Source: Geodermatophilus dictyosporus
GTDB lineage: Bacteria > Actinomycetota > Actinomycetes > Mycobacteriales > Geodermatophilaceae
Assembly (NCBI RefSeq): GCF_900115505.1
Contig: NZ_FOWQ01000004.1
Coordinates: 180,250 to 244,249 of the forward strand
Length of the DNA: 64,000 bases
Direction of reading: 5' to 3'
This document shows positions 45,575 through 54,437 of the stretch, piece after piece. Within the stretch, counting starts at the first letter, position 1, and each line of letters opens with the position of its first letter. The translations under genes and the position numbers were made by a program. The notes beneath the pieces were generated by a model, which worked only from the letters and a program-made list of their open reading frames with translations, had not been told where the DNA came from and searched no databases.

Positions 45575-46009
45575 GTGTTCGTCGGCAGCTACACGTTGCG
45601 CCTCGACGAGAAGGGCCGGCTCGCACTCCCGGTCCGCTTCCGTGACCAGGTGGCCGACGGCATGGTGATCAAGAAGGGTCAGGAACGCTGCATCTACGGC
45701 CTCACCATGGGCCGGGTCGCCGAGCAGAGCGCCGCCGCCGCCCAGATGGCCCCCGCCGACACCGCCGAGGCCCGCATGCGCGCGCGCATGAGCTTCGGCT
45801 CGATGGTCGAGGTCGAGCCGGACAAGACCGGGCGCATCACCATCCCCGCCAACCTCCGGCAGTACGCCCACCTCGACCGAGACGTGGTCGTGGTCGGCGT
45901 CGACACCCGCTTCGAGATCTGGGACCAGGCCACGTGGGACACCTACGTGGAGGAGCAGGAGGCGGCCTTCGCCGCCATGGAGAGCGAGGGGATGCCCACG
46001 CTGTCCTGA
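45575..46009 (+). CDS. mraZ: transcriptional regulator MraZ
   Basis: A 144-residue MraZ with two AbrB/SpoVT-like swapped-hairpin repeats, the first at GSYTLRLDEKGRLALPVRFRDQV and the second at VEVEPDKTGRITIPANLRQYAHL. MraZ is a DNA-binding protein that regulates the division and cell-wall operon it heads. GTG at 45575 fits the family N-terminus (FVGSYTL) and the perfect ribosome-binding site. An upstream frame extension has no similarity. The operator upstream suggests autoregulation. Confidence 0.96.
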   Translation: MFVGSYTLRLDEKGRLALPVRFRDQVADGMVIKKGQERCIYGLTMGRVAEQSAAAAQMAPADTAEARMRARMSFGSMVEVEPDKTGRITIPANLRQYAHLDRDVVVVGVDTRFEIWDQATWDTYVEEQEAAFAAMESEGMPTLS

Positions 46010-46481
46010 CCCCGTCCCGCCGGTCGCCCCGACCACCTGCGCACCCCGACGCGAGCCGTCTTCCCCGCGGCTCGACCGGGTGCGGCCCGAACCGTCTTCC
46101 CCGCGGCTCGGTCCCCGCGCACCGGGCGGCACCCCGCCGCCGGTCGGACCGGCACCGGCTCCCGGCGGCCTCCGCTCCCCGCGGGCACCACCTGACGCAC
46201 TTCCCCGGCGCCAGGCGGAGCCCGCGGGGGGTGGGGGTCCCACCCCCGCCACCTCCGGGACCCCACCCCGCCCCACGGTGCCCACCCGCCCCCACCCACC
46301 GGCCTCCCGGCTGCCGTGGGTTCCTCCCGTCTGCCCGCCCCTCGCCGCCCGCCCGACCGCCGCGCCCCACCCGTCGCGCGGCGCGCCCGTCGAGCTCCCG
46401 CCGACGACCCGCCGACCGCGCGACCATGAGGACGACGCGCCACCCCTCCCGGCGCGGGAGCCCGACCCGAGGAGGCCGACG
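46010..46481 (+). other. 472-base gap, possible rsmH leader RNA
   Basis: No gene is visible in the gap between mraZ and rsmH. It contains two copies of a hairpin: CGAGCCG...CGGCTCG at 46052-46074 and CGAACCG...CGGCTCG at 46088-46110, the loop being TCTTCCCCG in both. The rest is C-rich. A conserved structured RNA, the mraW motif, is known upstream of this gene in some actinomycetes, but I cannot confirm it here. Confidence 0.5.
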
Positions 46482-47489
46482 ATGAGCACGCCCGAGCCCA
46501 CGCGGCCCGCGCCGCAGGACTCGGCGGCCCGGTCGCAGCCCGTGCACGTGCCGGTCCTCCTCGACCGGGTGACCGAGCTGCTCGGCCCGGCCTGCGCCAC
46601 CGAGGGGGCGGTGCTCGTCGACGCCACGCTGGGCCTGGCCGGCCACGCGCTGGCCCTCCTCGACGCCCACCCCGGCCTCCGCCTGGTCGGGCTGGACCGC
46701 GACCCGCAGGCCCGCGCCGAGGCCGCCGCCCGCATCGCCGCCGCCGGCCACGCCGACCGCGCCACCCTGGTGCCCGCCGTCTTCGACGAGCTGCCCGACG
46801 TCCTCGACGGGCTGGGCCTGACCGAGGTGCAGGCGGTGCTGTTCGACCTCGGCGTCTCCTCGCTGCAGCTCGACCGGCCCGAGCGCGGGTTCAGCTACGC
46901 CGGCGACGGCCCGCTGGACATGCGCATGGACCCCGGGGCCCCGCGCAGCGCCGCCGACGTCGTCAACACCTACTCCGCCGCCGAGCTCGCCCGGGTGCTG
47001 CGGGTCTACGGCGAGGAGCGCTTCGCCGCCCGGATCGCCGGCGCCATCGTCCGCGAGCGGGCCCGCGCGCCGTTCACGCACACCGAGCGCCTGGCCCACC
47101 TGGTGCGCGACGCCATCCCCGCGGCCACCCGGCGCACCGGGGGACACCCGGCCAAGCGGACCTTCCAGGCGCTGCGCATCGAGGTCAACGACGAGCTCGG
47201 CGCACTGCGGCGGGCACTCCCCGCGGCGCTGGACGCGCTCGCCGTCGGGGGCCGGGTCGCCGTCATCACCTTCCACTCCCTCGAGGACCGGATCGTGAAG
47301 CAGACCCTCGCCGCCGGCGCCACCGACCGCACCCCGCCGGACCTGCCGGTGCGCCTGCCCGAGTACGGGCCGGTGCTGCGGCTGCTGACCCGCGGCGGCG
47401 AGGCGGCGTCCGACGCCGAGGTGGCCGCCAACCCGCGCGCGGCCTCGGCCCGCGTCCGGGCGGCCGAGCGCACCCGGCGGGCCGCGTGA
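46482..47489 (+). CDS. rsmH: 16S rRNA (cytosine-1402-N4) methyltransferase
   Basis: A 335-residue SAM-dependent methyltransferase (RsmH/MraW). The N-terminus HVPVLLDRVTELL and the SAM site VDATLGLAGHALALLDAHP are family features, followed by LFDLGVSSLQLDRPERGFSY and KRTFQALRIEVNDEL. Its C-terminus VITFHSLEDRIVKQ is the typical ending. ATG has GAGGAGG upstream. It is the second gene of the dcw cluster; its GTGA junction with ftsL indicates translational coupling. Confidence 0.96.
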   Translation: MSTPEPTRPAPQDSAARSQPVHVPVLLDRVTELLGPACATEGAVLVDATLGLAGHALALLDAHPGLRLVGLDRDPQARAEAAARIAAAGHADRATLVPAVFDELPDVLDGLGLTEVQAVLFDLGVSSLQLDRPERGFSYAGDGPLDMRMDPGAPRSAADVVNTYSAAELARVLRVYGEERFAARIAGAIVRERARAPFTHTERLAHLVRDAIPAATRRTGGHPAKRTFQALRIEVNDELGALRRALPAALDALAVGGRVAVITFHSLEDRIVKQTLAAGATDRTPPDLPVRLPEYGPVLRLLTRGGEAASDAEVAANPRAASARVRAAERTRRAA

Positions 47490-48193
47490 GCGCCGCCGCC
47501 CGCGCGCCCCGCGAGGGCGCCGCCGTGCCGAGGACGCCGGCGACGGGCTCGCCCGCCACGAGGACGCCCGTGCCGGCGACCACCTCCCGCCCGGTGCCGG
47601 CGATGGCCTCCCGGCCGGTCCCGGCGACCACCTCCCGCCCGGTCCCGGCGACCACCTCCCGCCCGGTCCCGGCGATGGCCTCCCGGCCCGTCCGCGTGCA
47701 GACCTCCGGCGCGCTGCCCTCCCGCCCGCTGCGCGCGCTGCCCTCCCGGCCGTCCCGTGGCCGGGCGACCGGGCCGGCACCGCGCGTGAGCGCGCCGGTG
47801 CTCCGGCTGGTCCCCGGCGGTGACGCCCCCCGGTCGCGGCGCGGCGCCCTCGCCGGCCGCCGGGCACCGTTCGTGCTGCTCGTCGTCGCGCTGCTGGTGC
47901 TCACCACGCTGGGCCTGCTCGTGCTCAACACCACCGTCGCGGTCAACTCGCTCAAGGCCACCGCGCTGCGCACCGCCAACGCCGAGAAGGCCGAGGAGGT
48001 GCAGCGGCTCGAGCAGCAGGTGGTCGACGGCGCCGCGCCGGCCCAGCTCGCCGCAGCGGCCGCCGCCGCCGGCCTCGTGCCCGCCGGCGCGGCGGCCTAC
48101 CTCGTCGTCGCCCCCGACGGCAGCGCCACGCTCCGCGGCACCCCGGAACCGGCGCCCGCGCCCGGGGAGCCCGAGGCCGGGACGGGGGGCTGA
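47486..48193 (+). CDS. ftsL: FtsL-like division protein with N-terminal repeats
   Basis: A 235-residue bitopic protein in the FtsL position. One membrane helix (PFVLLVVALLVLTTLGLLVLNTTVAVN) is at about residues 128-154, then a coiled-coil-like segment (KATALRTANAEKAEEVQRLEQQVVD). The cytoplasmic part is unusually long. It has five copies of an eight-residue unit, TTSRPVPA or MASRPVPA, encoded by 24-bp repeats from about 47566 to 47690. The GTG overlaps the rsmH stop. FtsL is part of the divisome FtsQLB complex. The name is given by position and topology because the family is weakly conserved. Confidence 0.75.
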   Translation: MSAAARAPREGAAVPRTPATGSPATRTPVPATTSRPVPAMASRPVPATTSRPVPATTSRPVPAMASRPVRVQTSGALPSRPLRALPSRPSRGRATGPAPRVSAPVLRLVPGGDAPRSRRGALAGRRAPFVLLVVALLVLTTLGLLVLNTTVAVNSLKATALRTANAEKAEEVQRLEQQVVDGAAPAQLAAAAAAAGLVPAGAAAYLVVAPDGSATLRGTPEPAPAPGEPEAGTGG

Positions 48194-48196
48194 CCC

Positions 48197-50143
48197 GTGG
48201 CCGTCCCACCCCGCGACCCCGGCCGCCGCACCGCGCCGCGGGCCGCCGTCCGCAGCACCCGGTCCGGTGTCCCCGTCCGCCCGCGCGCCCCGCTGCCGCC
48301 GGCTCCCACCCGCGGCGGCGCGCCCCGCGGCGGGACCCCCCGCGTCGGCGCCTTCGCCCCCCGCCGCCCGCCCGGCAGCCGCCGCGCCGGGCGCCCGCTG
48401 ACCGCCGGCCCGCGCCGGCTGTGGTGGGGCCTGGTGCTCGTCGTCGTCCCGCTGCTGGTCGTCACCGGCAAGCTGGTGCTGCTGCAGGGCGTGGACGGCG
48501 CCGACTACGCCTACGCCGCCGAGCAGGACCGGCTGGCGACCTACCCGATCGCCGCGCTGCGCGGCGCCGTCGTCGACCGCGACGGCAACCCCCTCGCCTA
48601 CACCGTCGAGGCCTCCCGCGTGGTGGCCGACCCCACCGTCGTCGACGACCCCGAGCGGACGGCGCTCGCGCTCTCGGCGCTGCTCGAGGCGCCCGTCGAC
48701 GTGCTCACCGGCCAGCTCACCGAGGAGGGCCGGTACGTCGTCCTGGCCCGGCAGGTCCCGCCGGAGACCACCGACGCCATCGAGGAGCTCGGCCTGGCCG
48801 GCGTCTCCTTCGAGGACGACCCGGTGCGCCTCTACCCGGCCGGTTCCGTCGGCGGGCAGATCGTGGGCTGGGTGGGCCGCGACGGCGCGGGCCTGGGCGG
48901 GGTCGAGCTGCGCTTCGAGGACCTGCTGGCCGGCGCCGACGGGCAGCGGCGGGTCGAGGTGGGCAGCGGGGGCAACCCCATCCCGTCGGGCATCGACGAG
49001 TCCACGCCGGCCACCGACGGCAGCACCGTCGAGCTGACCGTCGACCAGGACGTGCAGTTCCGGACCGAGCAGCGGCTGGCTCAGGCCTGCGCCGACGGTG
49101 CCACCACCCGCGCCTCCGCGGTCGTGCTCGACGTGCACACCGGCGAGGTCGTCGCGATGGGCTCGTGCCCGGGTTACGACCCGTCGCAGGCCGGCAGCAC
49201 CGACCCCGAGCTGCTGGGCAACCCGGTCGTCTCCGACGTCTTCGAGCCCGGCTCGGTGATGAAGGCGGTCACCCTGGCCGCGGCCGTCGAGGAGGGCAGG
49301 GCGACGCCGGACACGGTGCTCAGCGTCAACGGCCACATCCAGGCCGGTGACGTCGTCGTCACCGACGCCCACGACCACGCCCCGGTCGACTGGACGGTCA
49401 CCGGCATCCTCGCCAAGTCCAGCAACGTCGGCACGATCATGCTGGCCCGCGAGGTGGGCGACGAGACGCTCGAGCGGTACCTGCGCGCGTTCGGCGTCGG
49501 GGAGGAGACCGGCATCGAGCTCCCCGGCGAGAGCGCCGGCCTCCTGCAGGGCTCGGCCGACTGGACCGAGAGCCGCGCGGCCAACGTCCCGATCGGCCAG
49601 GGCGTCTCGGTGACGACGCTGCAGATGGCGTCGGTCTACCAGGCCATCGCCAACGGCGGCGTGCGCATCCCGCCCCGGCTGGTCGGCTCGGTCACCGCGC
49701 CGGACGGGACGACGACGACGCCGGAGGCCCCCGAGCCCACCCGCGTGGTCAGCGAGGACACCGCCGACGCGCTGGCCTACATGCTCGAAGCCGTCGTCGG
49801 CCCGGGCGGCACCGCCCCGCTGGCCCAGGTAGAGGGCTACCGGGTCGCCGGCAAGACCGGGACCGCGCAGCGGCCCAACCCGGAGTGCAACTGCTACGCC
49901 GGCGGCGGCTACGTGACGACGTTCGTCGGGTTCGCCCCGGCCGACGACCCGCAGTACGTCGTCGCCGTCGACCTCGAGCGGCCCAGCAGCGACGCCGAGG
50001 GCGGCCAGGTCGCCGCGCCGGTGTTCGCCGACGTCATGGGCGCGGTGCTCACCAACGGGGGCGTGGTGCCGTCGGGGACGGAGCGGCCCGACTTCCCCCT
50101 CACCGCCGCCGACCTCGCCGCCCGCGAGCCAGCCGGCGACTGA
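48197..50143 (+). CDS. ftsI: division transpeptidase (PBP3 type)
   Basis: A 648-residue class B penicillin-binding protein. A long Arg/Pro-rich cytoplasmic tail precedes one membrane helix (LVLVVVPLLVVTGKLVLLQG). The transpeptidase motifs are SVMK with S353 and K356, KSSN near 412 and GKTGT near 553. It crosslinks septal peptidoglycan. GTG is three bases after the ftsL stop. A hairpin repeat follows the stop, and murE then has its own promoter, so the operon may be divided here. Confidence 0.96.
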   Translation: MAVPPRDPGRRTAPRAAVRSTRSGVPVRPRAPLPPAPTRGGAPRGGTPRVGAFAPRRPPGSRRAGRPLTAGPRRLWWGLVLVVVPLLVVTGKLVLLQGVDGADYAYAAEQDRLATYPIAALRGAVVDRDGNPLAYTVEASRVVADPTVVDDPERTALALSALLEAPVDVLTGQLTEEGRYVVLARQVPPETTDAIEELGLAGVSFEDDPVRLYPAGSVGGQIVGWVGRDGAGLGGVELRFEDLLAGADGQRRVEVGSGGNPIPSGIDESTPATDGSTVELTVDQDVQFRTEQRLAQACADGATTRASAVVLDVHTGEVVAMGSCPGYDPSQAGSTDPELLGNPVVSDVFEPGSVMKAVTLAAAVEEGRATPDTVLSVNGHIQAGDVVVTDAHDHAPVDWTVTGILAKSSNVGTIMLAREVGDETLERYLRAFGVGEETGIELPGESAGLLQGSADWTESRAANVPIGQGVSVTTLQMASVYQAIANGGVRIPPRLVGSVTAPDGTTTTPEAPEPTRVVSEDTADALAYMLEAVVGPGGTAPLAQVEGYRVAGKTGTAQRPNPECNCYAGGGYVTTFVGFAPADDPQYVVAVDLERPSSDAEGGQVAAPVFADVMGAVLTNGGVVPSGTERPDFPLTAADLAAREPAGD

Positions 50144-50215
50144 CGAGGGACCCTCCTGCCCCCCCACCCCTCGCCGGCGCTCGGGGCGGACCCCTGCAGG
50201 AGGGCCGCACCGCCG
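50144..50215 (+). repeat. stop-codon hairpin repeat, copy 1
   Basis: It begins right after the pbpB TGA. Arms CCCTCCTGC (50151-50159) and GCAGGAGGG (50196-50204) flank an inner CCCC...GGGG stem. It is one of four related elements that follow stop codons in this cluster. Confidence 0.8.
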
Positions 50216-50253
50216 AGGAGCCGCGGGTGCGCGGGGCGCGACCGGTCCGCCGG

Positions 50254-50259
50254 TAGATT
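50254..50259 (+). promoter_or_regulatory. -10 box TAGATT of murE
   Basis: TAGATT ends eight bases before the GTG of murE, giving murE a promoter of its own and a leaderless or nearly leaderless mRNA. Confidence 0.55.
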
Positions 50260-50267
50260 GGCCCGAC

Positions 50268-51821
50268 GTGAGCCCGACCGGACCCGGGTCGGTGCCCCGG
50301 CCAGCGGGGACCCGCCCGCTCGCCCTCAGCGCGCTGGCCGACCTGGTCGGCGACCCCGTGCAGGGCGACCCCGGCACCGCCGTCCGCGGTGTCACCCTCG
50401 CCTCTCCCGAGGTGCGCCCCGGTGACCTCTACGCCGCGCTGCCGGGCGCCCGCACGCACGGCGCGCGCTTCGCCGCCGACGCGGCCGCCCGCGGCGCCGT
50501 CGCCGTCCTCACCGACCCCTCGGGCCGCGAGCAGGCGACGGCCACCGGGCTGCCGGTGTGCGTGGTCGAGGACCCCCGCGGCGTGCTCGGCGCCGTCGCC
50601 GCCCGCGTCTACGGCGAGCCGGCCCGCCGGCTGCCGGTCGTCGGGATCACCGGCACCAACGGCAAGACGACGACGAGCTACCTGGTCGAGGCGGGCCTGG
50701 CCGCGGCCGGCCGCGCCACCGGCCTGATCGGCACCGTGCAGTCGCGCACCCGCGGCCGCGACGGCCGCGAGGCCGCCATCACCAGCGTGCGCACCACCCC
50801 CGAGGCGCCGGTGCTGCACGCGCTGCTGGCCGCCATGCTGGAGTCCGGCGTCGACACCGTGGTCATGGAGGTCTCCAGCCACGCGCTGGTGCAGGGCCGC
50901 GTCGGCGGGGTGCCCTTCGCCGCGGCCGGCTTCACCAACCTCAGCCAGGACCACCTCGACTTCCACGGCGACCTGGAGAGCTACTTCCGGGCCAAGGCGC
51001 TGCTGTTCGACGGCCGCGCCGCGCGGGAGGTCGTCGTGGTCGACGACGAGCACGGCCGCCGCCTCGCCGGCACCCTCGGCGGGCGCGCGGTCACCGTGTC
51101 GGCCGAGGGCGCTCCCGCCGACTGGACGGCCACCGGCGTCGGGGCCGGCCCCGACGGCGGCTCGGCGTTCACCCTCACCGGTCCCGGCGGCACCTGGCCG
51201 GCGCGGGTGCGGCTGCCCGGGCGGTTCAACGTGACCAACGCCGTGCTCGCCGTCGCGCTGCTCGACGCGGTCGGCGTGCCGGTCGAGGCGGCGCTCGAGG
51301 GCATCGCCGGCACCGTCGTCCCGGGCCGCATGGAGCCGGTCGACGCCGGCCAGCCGTTCACCGCCGTCGTCGACTACGCGCACACCCCCGACGCCGTCGC
51401 CACCGCCCTCGACGCGCTGCGCGGCGCGACCCGGGGCAGGCTGATCACCGTGCTCGGCTGTGGCGGCGACCGCGACCCCGGCAAGCGCCCGGCGATGGGG
51501 GCCGCCGCGGCCACCCGCAGCGACCACCTGGTCGTCACCGACGACAACCCGCGCTCGGAGGACCCGGCCGCCATCCGGGCCGCGACGATCGCCGGCGTGC
51601 CGGCCGACCGGCGGGACGCGGTGGAGGAGGTCGGCGACCGCCGAGCGGCGATCGCCCGCGCCGTGGCGCTGGCCCGGCCCGGCGACACCGTGCTCGTCGC
51701 AGGCAAGGGACACGAGACCGGCCAGGAGGTCGCGGGCACCGTGACGCCGTTCGACGACCGCGCGGTGCTGCGCGAGGAGATCGCCGCCCTGCCGTCCACC
51801 GCCGGGGCGGCCCGCCGGTGA
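50268..51821 (+). CDS. murE: UDP-MurNAc-tripeptide synthetase
   Basis: A 517-residue Mur ligase that adds the third residue to UDP-MurNAc-L-Ala-D-Glu. The ATP site is GITGTNGKTTTSYL. DNPRSEDP carries the DNPR signature linked to meso-diaminopimelate rather than lysine, so the wall is of the mDAP type. It starts with GTG after a promoter and overlaps murF by four bases. Confidence 0.96.
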   Translation: MSPTGPGSVPRPAGTRPLALSALADLVGDPVQGDPGTAVRGVTLASPEVRPGDLYAALPGARTHGARFAADAAARGAVAVLTDPSGREQATATGLPVCVVEDPRGVLGAVAARVYGEPARRLPVVGITGTNGKTTTSYLVEAGLAAAGRATGLIGTVQSRTRGRDGREAAITSVRTTPEAPVLHALLAAMLESGVDTVVMEVSSHALVQGRVGGVPFAAAGFTNLSQDHLDFHGDLESYFRAKALLFDGRAAREVVVVDDEHGRRLAGTLGGRAVTVSAEGAPADWTATGVGAGPDGGSAFTLTGPGGTWPARVRLPGRFNVTNAVLAVALLDAVGVPVEAALEGIAGTVVPGRMEPVDAGQPFTAVVDYAHTPDAVATALDALRGATRGRLITVLGCGGDRDPGKRPAMGAAAATRSDHLVVTDDNPRSEDPAAIRAATIAGVPADRRDAVEEVGDRRAAIARAVALARPGDTVLVAGKGHETGQEVAGTVTPFDDRAVLREEIAALPSTAGAARR

Positions 51822-53233
51822 TCGCCCTCTCCCTCGCCGAGGTCGCGCAGGCCGTCGGCGCCGGCGTCCCGCACGCCGCCCTGCACCCGGGGACGGCGAC
51901 CGTGACCGGGGTGACCCTCGACTCGCGCGCCGTCGGCGCCGGCGACCTGTTCGTCGCCGTCGCCGGGGAGCGGGTCGACGGCCACGACTACCTCGAGGCC
52001 GCCGCGGCCGCCGGTGCCGTCGCCGCGCTGACCACCCGTCCCGGCGGCCCGCTGCCCGCGCTGGTCGTCGACGACACCGTCGCCGCCCTGGGCCGGCTCG
52101 CCGCGGCCGTGCACCGGCGGCTGGCCGACGGCGACCTGGTGACCGTCGGCATCACCGGCTCCTCGGGCAAGACCTCCACCAAGGACCTGCTCGGCCAGGT
52201 GCTCGGCACCGCCGGCCCCACGGTCAGCCCGCCCGGCTCCTACAACAACGACATCGGCCTGCCGCTCACCGTGCTCTCGGCCGACGCGGGCACCCGGTTC
52301 CTCGTGCTGGAGATGGGCGCCCGCGGCATCGGGCACATCGCCCGGCTGTGCGCGGTCGCCCGGCCCGACGTCGGCGTGGTGCTCAACGTCGGCTCGGCGC
52401 ACCTGGGCGAGTTCGGCTCGGCCGACGCCGTCGCCCTCGCCAAGGGGGAGCTGGTCGAGGCGCTGGCGGAGTCGGGCACCGCCGTGCTCAACGCCGACGA
52501 CCCCCGGGTGGCCGGCATGGCGCCGCGCACCCGCGCCCGCGTGGTCACCACCGGCCGCGCCGCCGACGCCGACGTCCGCGCCACCGGCGTCACGCTCGAC
52601 GAGGCGGCCCGCGCCCGGTTCACGCTCGTCGCCCCGGGGGAGGAGCACCCGGTCGCGCTGCAGGTGGTCGGCGAGCACCAGGTGGCCAACGCGCTGTCGG
52701 CCGCGGCCGCCGCGATCGCCGCGGGGATGACGCCGGCCGCCGTCGCCGGCGCGCTGTCGGCGGCCACCGCGCGCAGCCGCTGGCGCATGGAGGTCACCCG
52801 CCGCGCCGACGGCGTGACCGTGGTCAACGACGCCTACAACGCCAACCCCGAGTCGATGCGGGCGGCGCTGGCCGCCGTCACCGGGATGCCCGCCACCCGC
52901 CGCGTCGCCGTCCTCGGCGGCATGGCCGAGCTCGGTCCCGCCGCCGGCGCTGAGCACGAGCGGCTGGGCCGCGACGCGGTGGCCGCCGGCGTGGACCTGC
53001 TCGTGGCCGTCGGGTCCGACGCGGCCGGGCTGGTGGCGGGCGCGACCGCCGCCGGTGCCCGCCGCGGGGAGACCGCGGTGGCCGTCCCCGACCGGGCGGC
53101 GGCCCGCCAACTGCTCACGGAGGTGCTGGTGCCCGGTGACGTCGTGCTGGTGAAGGCCAGCCGGTCCCACGGGCTGGAACAGCTGGCCGCCGACCTGCTG
53201 GGCCCCGATGCCAGTGCCGGGGCAGGCGCGTGA
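51818..53233 (+). CDS. murF: UDP-MurNAc-tripeptide-D-Ala-D-Ala ligase
   Basis: A 471-residue Mur ligase that completes the stem pentapeptide. The N-terminal domain ends in SRAVGAGDLFVAVAGERVDGHDY; the ATP site is GITGSSGKTSTKDLL; NPESMRAALAAV is in the C-terminal domain. GTG overlaps the murE stop and its own stop overlaps mraY, each by four bases (GTGA), so the three genes are tightly coupled. Confidence 0.95.
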   Translation: MIALSLAEVAQAVGAGVPHAALHPGTATVTGVTLDSRAVGAGDLFVAVAGERVDGHDYLEAAAAAGAVAALTTRPGGPLPALVVDDTVAALGRLAAAVHRRLADGDLVTVGITGSSGKTSTKDLLGQVLGTAGPTVSPPGSYNNDIGLPLTVLSADAGTRFLVLEMGARGIGHIARLCAVARPDVGVVLNVGSAHLGEFGSADAVALAKGELVEALAESGTAVLNADDPRVAGMAPRTRARVVTTGRAADADVRATGVTLDEAARARFTLVAPGEEHPVALQVVGEHQVANALSAAAAAIAAGMTPAAVAGALSAATARSRWRMEVTRRADGVTVVNDAYNANPESMRAALAAVTGMPATRRVAVLGGMAELGPAAGAEHERLGRDAVAAGVDLLVAVGSDAAGLVAGATAAGARRGETAVAVPDRAAARQLLTEVLVPGDVVLVKASRSHGLEQLAADLLGPDASAGAGA

Positions 53234-54309
53234 AGTCCGTCCTCGTCGCCGCGTCCTTCGGGCTGATCATCTCGATCCTGTGCACGCCGCTGGCGGTGCG
53301 CGCCTTCCGGCGCCGCGGCTTCGGCCAGGAGATCCGGGACGACGGCCCCGAGTCGCACCTGTCGAAGAAGGGCACGCCCACCATGGGCGGCACCGTCATC
53401 GTCGGCGCGACCGTCGGCGGCTACCTGCTCGCCCACCTGTTCGTCATCAACCAGCCCGGCCGCGGGGTCACCGCCACCGGCCTGCTGCTGCTGTTCCTCC
53501 TGGTGGGCCTGGGCACCGTCGGCTTCCTCGACGACTACCTCAAGATCCGCCACCGCCGCAGCCTCGGCCTGAACAAGACCGCCAAGCTGGTCGGCCAGCT
53601 CGTCGTGGGCGTGGGCTTCGCCGTCCTGGCGCTGAACTTCCCCGACGAGGCCGGGGTGACGCCGGCGTCGGAGTTCGTCTCCTACGTCCGCGACATCCAG
53701 CCGCTGTTCCTCAGCGCGATCGGCTTCGTCGTGCTGGCCTACCTCTTCATCGCCGGCTTCTCCAACGCGGTCAACCTCACCGACGGCCTCGACGGGCTCG
53801 CGGCGGGCTGCTCGGCCATGGTCTTCGGCGCCTACGTCGTCATGAGCTTCTGGCAGTTCACCCACGACTGCGCCGCCACGGCGGTCGACGGCTGCTACCA
53901 GGTGCGCGACCCGCTCGACGTCACCCTGGTCGCGGCCGCGGCGATGGGCGCCTGCCTGGGCTTCCTCTGGTGGAACACCAGCCCGGCGCGGATCTTCATG
54001 GGCGACACCGGCTCGCTGGCCCTCGGCGGGCTCATGGCCGGCCTCGCCATCGTCACCCGCACCGAGCTGCTGCTCGTCGTCCTCGGCGGGCTGTTCGTCG
54101 CGGTCACGCTCTCGGTGGTCATCCAGGTCGCCTTCTTCCGCGCCACCCGCCGGCGGGTGTTCCGGATGGCCCCGCTGCACCACCACTTCGAGCTGGCCGG
54201 GTGGGCGGAGAACACCGTCATCGTCCGGTTCTGGCTGGTCACCGGGATGGCCGTGGCGTTCGGCCTCGGCCTGTTCTACGCCGACTGGCTGTCCGTCACC
54301 GGCCTGTGA
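53230..54309 (+). CDS. mraY: phospho-MurNAc-pentapeptide translocase
   Basis: A 359-residue membrane enzyme with about ten helices that makes lipid I from UDP-MurNAc-pentapeptide and undecaprenyl phosphate. Conserved cytoplasmic motifs are FLDDYLKIR, NAVNLTDGLDGLAAG and MGDTGSLALGG, with HHHFELAGW near the end. GTG overlaps the murF stop. The next gene in related genomes would be murD; here ftsW follows after a 128-base gap. Confidence 0.96.
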   Translation: MKSVLVAASFGLIISILCTPLAVRAFRRRGFGQEIRDDGPESHLSKKGTPTMGGTVIVGATVGGYLLAHLFVINQPGRGVTATGLLLLFLLVGLGTVGFLDDYLKIRHRRSLGLNKTAKLVGQLVVGVGFAVLALNFPDEAGVTPASEFVSYVRDIQPLFLSAIGFVVLAYLFIAGFSNAVNLTDGLDGLAAGCSAMVFGAYVVMSFWQFTHDCAATAVDGCYQVRDPLDVTLVAAAAMGACLGFLWWNTSPARIFMGDTGSLALGGLMAGLAIVTRTELLLVVLGGLFVAVTLSVVIQVAFFRATRRRVFRMAPLHHHFELAGWAENTVIVRFWLVTGMAVAFGLGLFYADWLSVTGL

Positions 54310-54386
54310 CGAAGGACCACCCCTCCCCCCACACCTCGCGAGCCCGGCGCGGGTCCTCAGGGGGCGGCCGTTCCAGCACCTCACGA
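54310..54386 (+). repeat. stop-codon hairpin repeat, copy 2
   Basis: A variant of the element starts with the base after the mraY TGA (CGAAGGACCA) and ends with GGCCGTTCCAGCACCTCAC, identical to copy 3. The arms CCCCT and AGGGG can pair. It fills the place where murD would be expected. Confidence 0.7.
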
Positions 54387-54437
54387 CACGCGCGGAGGCT
54401 GCACGGGCGCGGGCCGGCCAGCGGCGACGATGACCGG

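Noticed and set aside
42896-46765. A 1289-codon minus-strand frame spanning DUF58, moxR and mraZ
   Set aside because: Only its C-terminal part (DUF58) is coding; the rest is antisense or out of frame with moxR, mraZ and rsmH.
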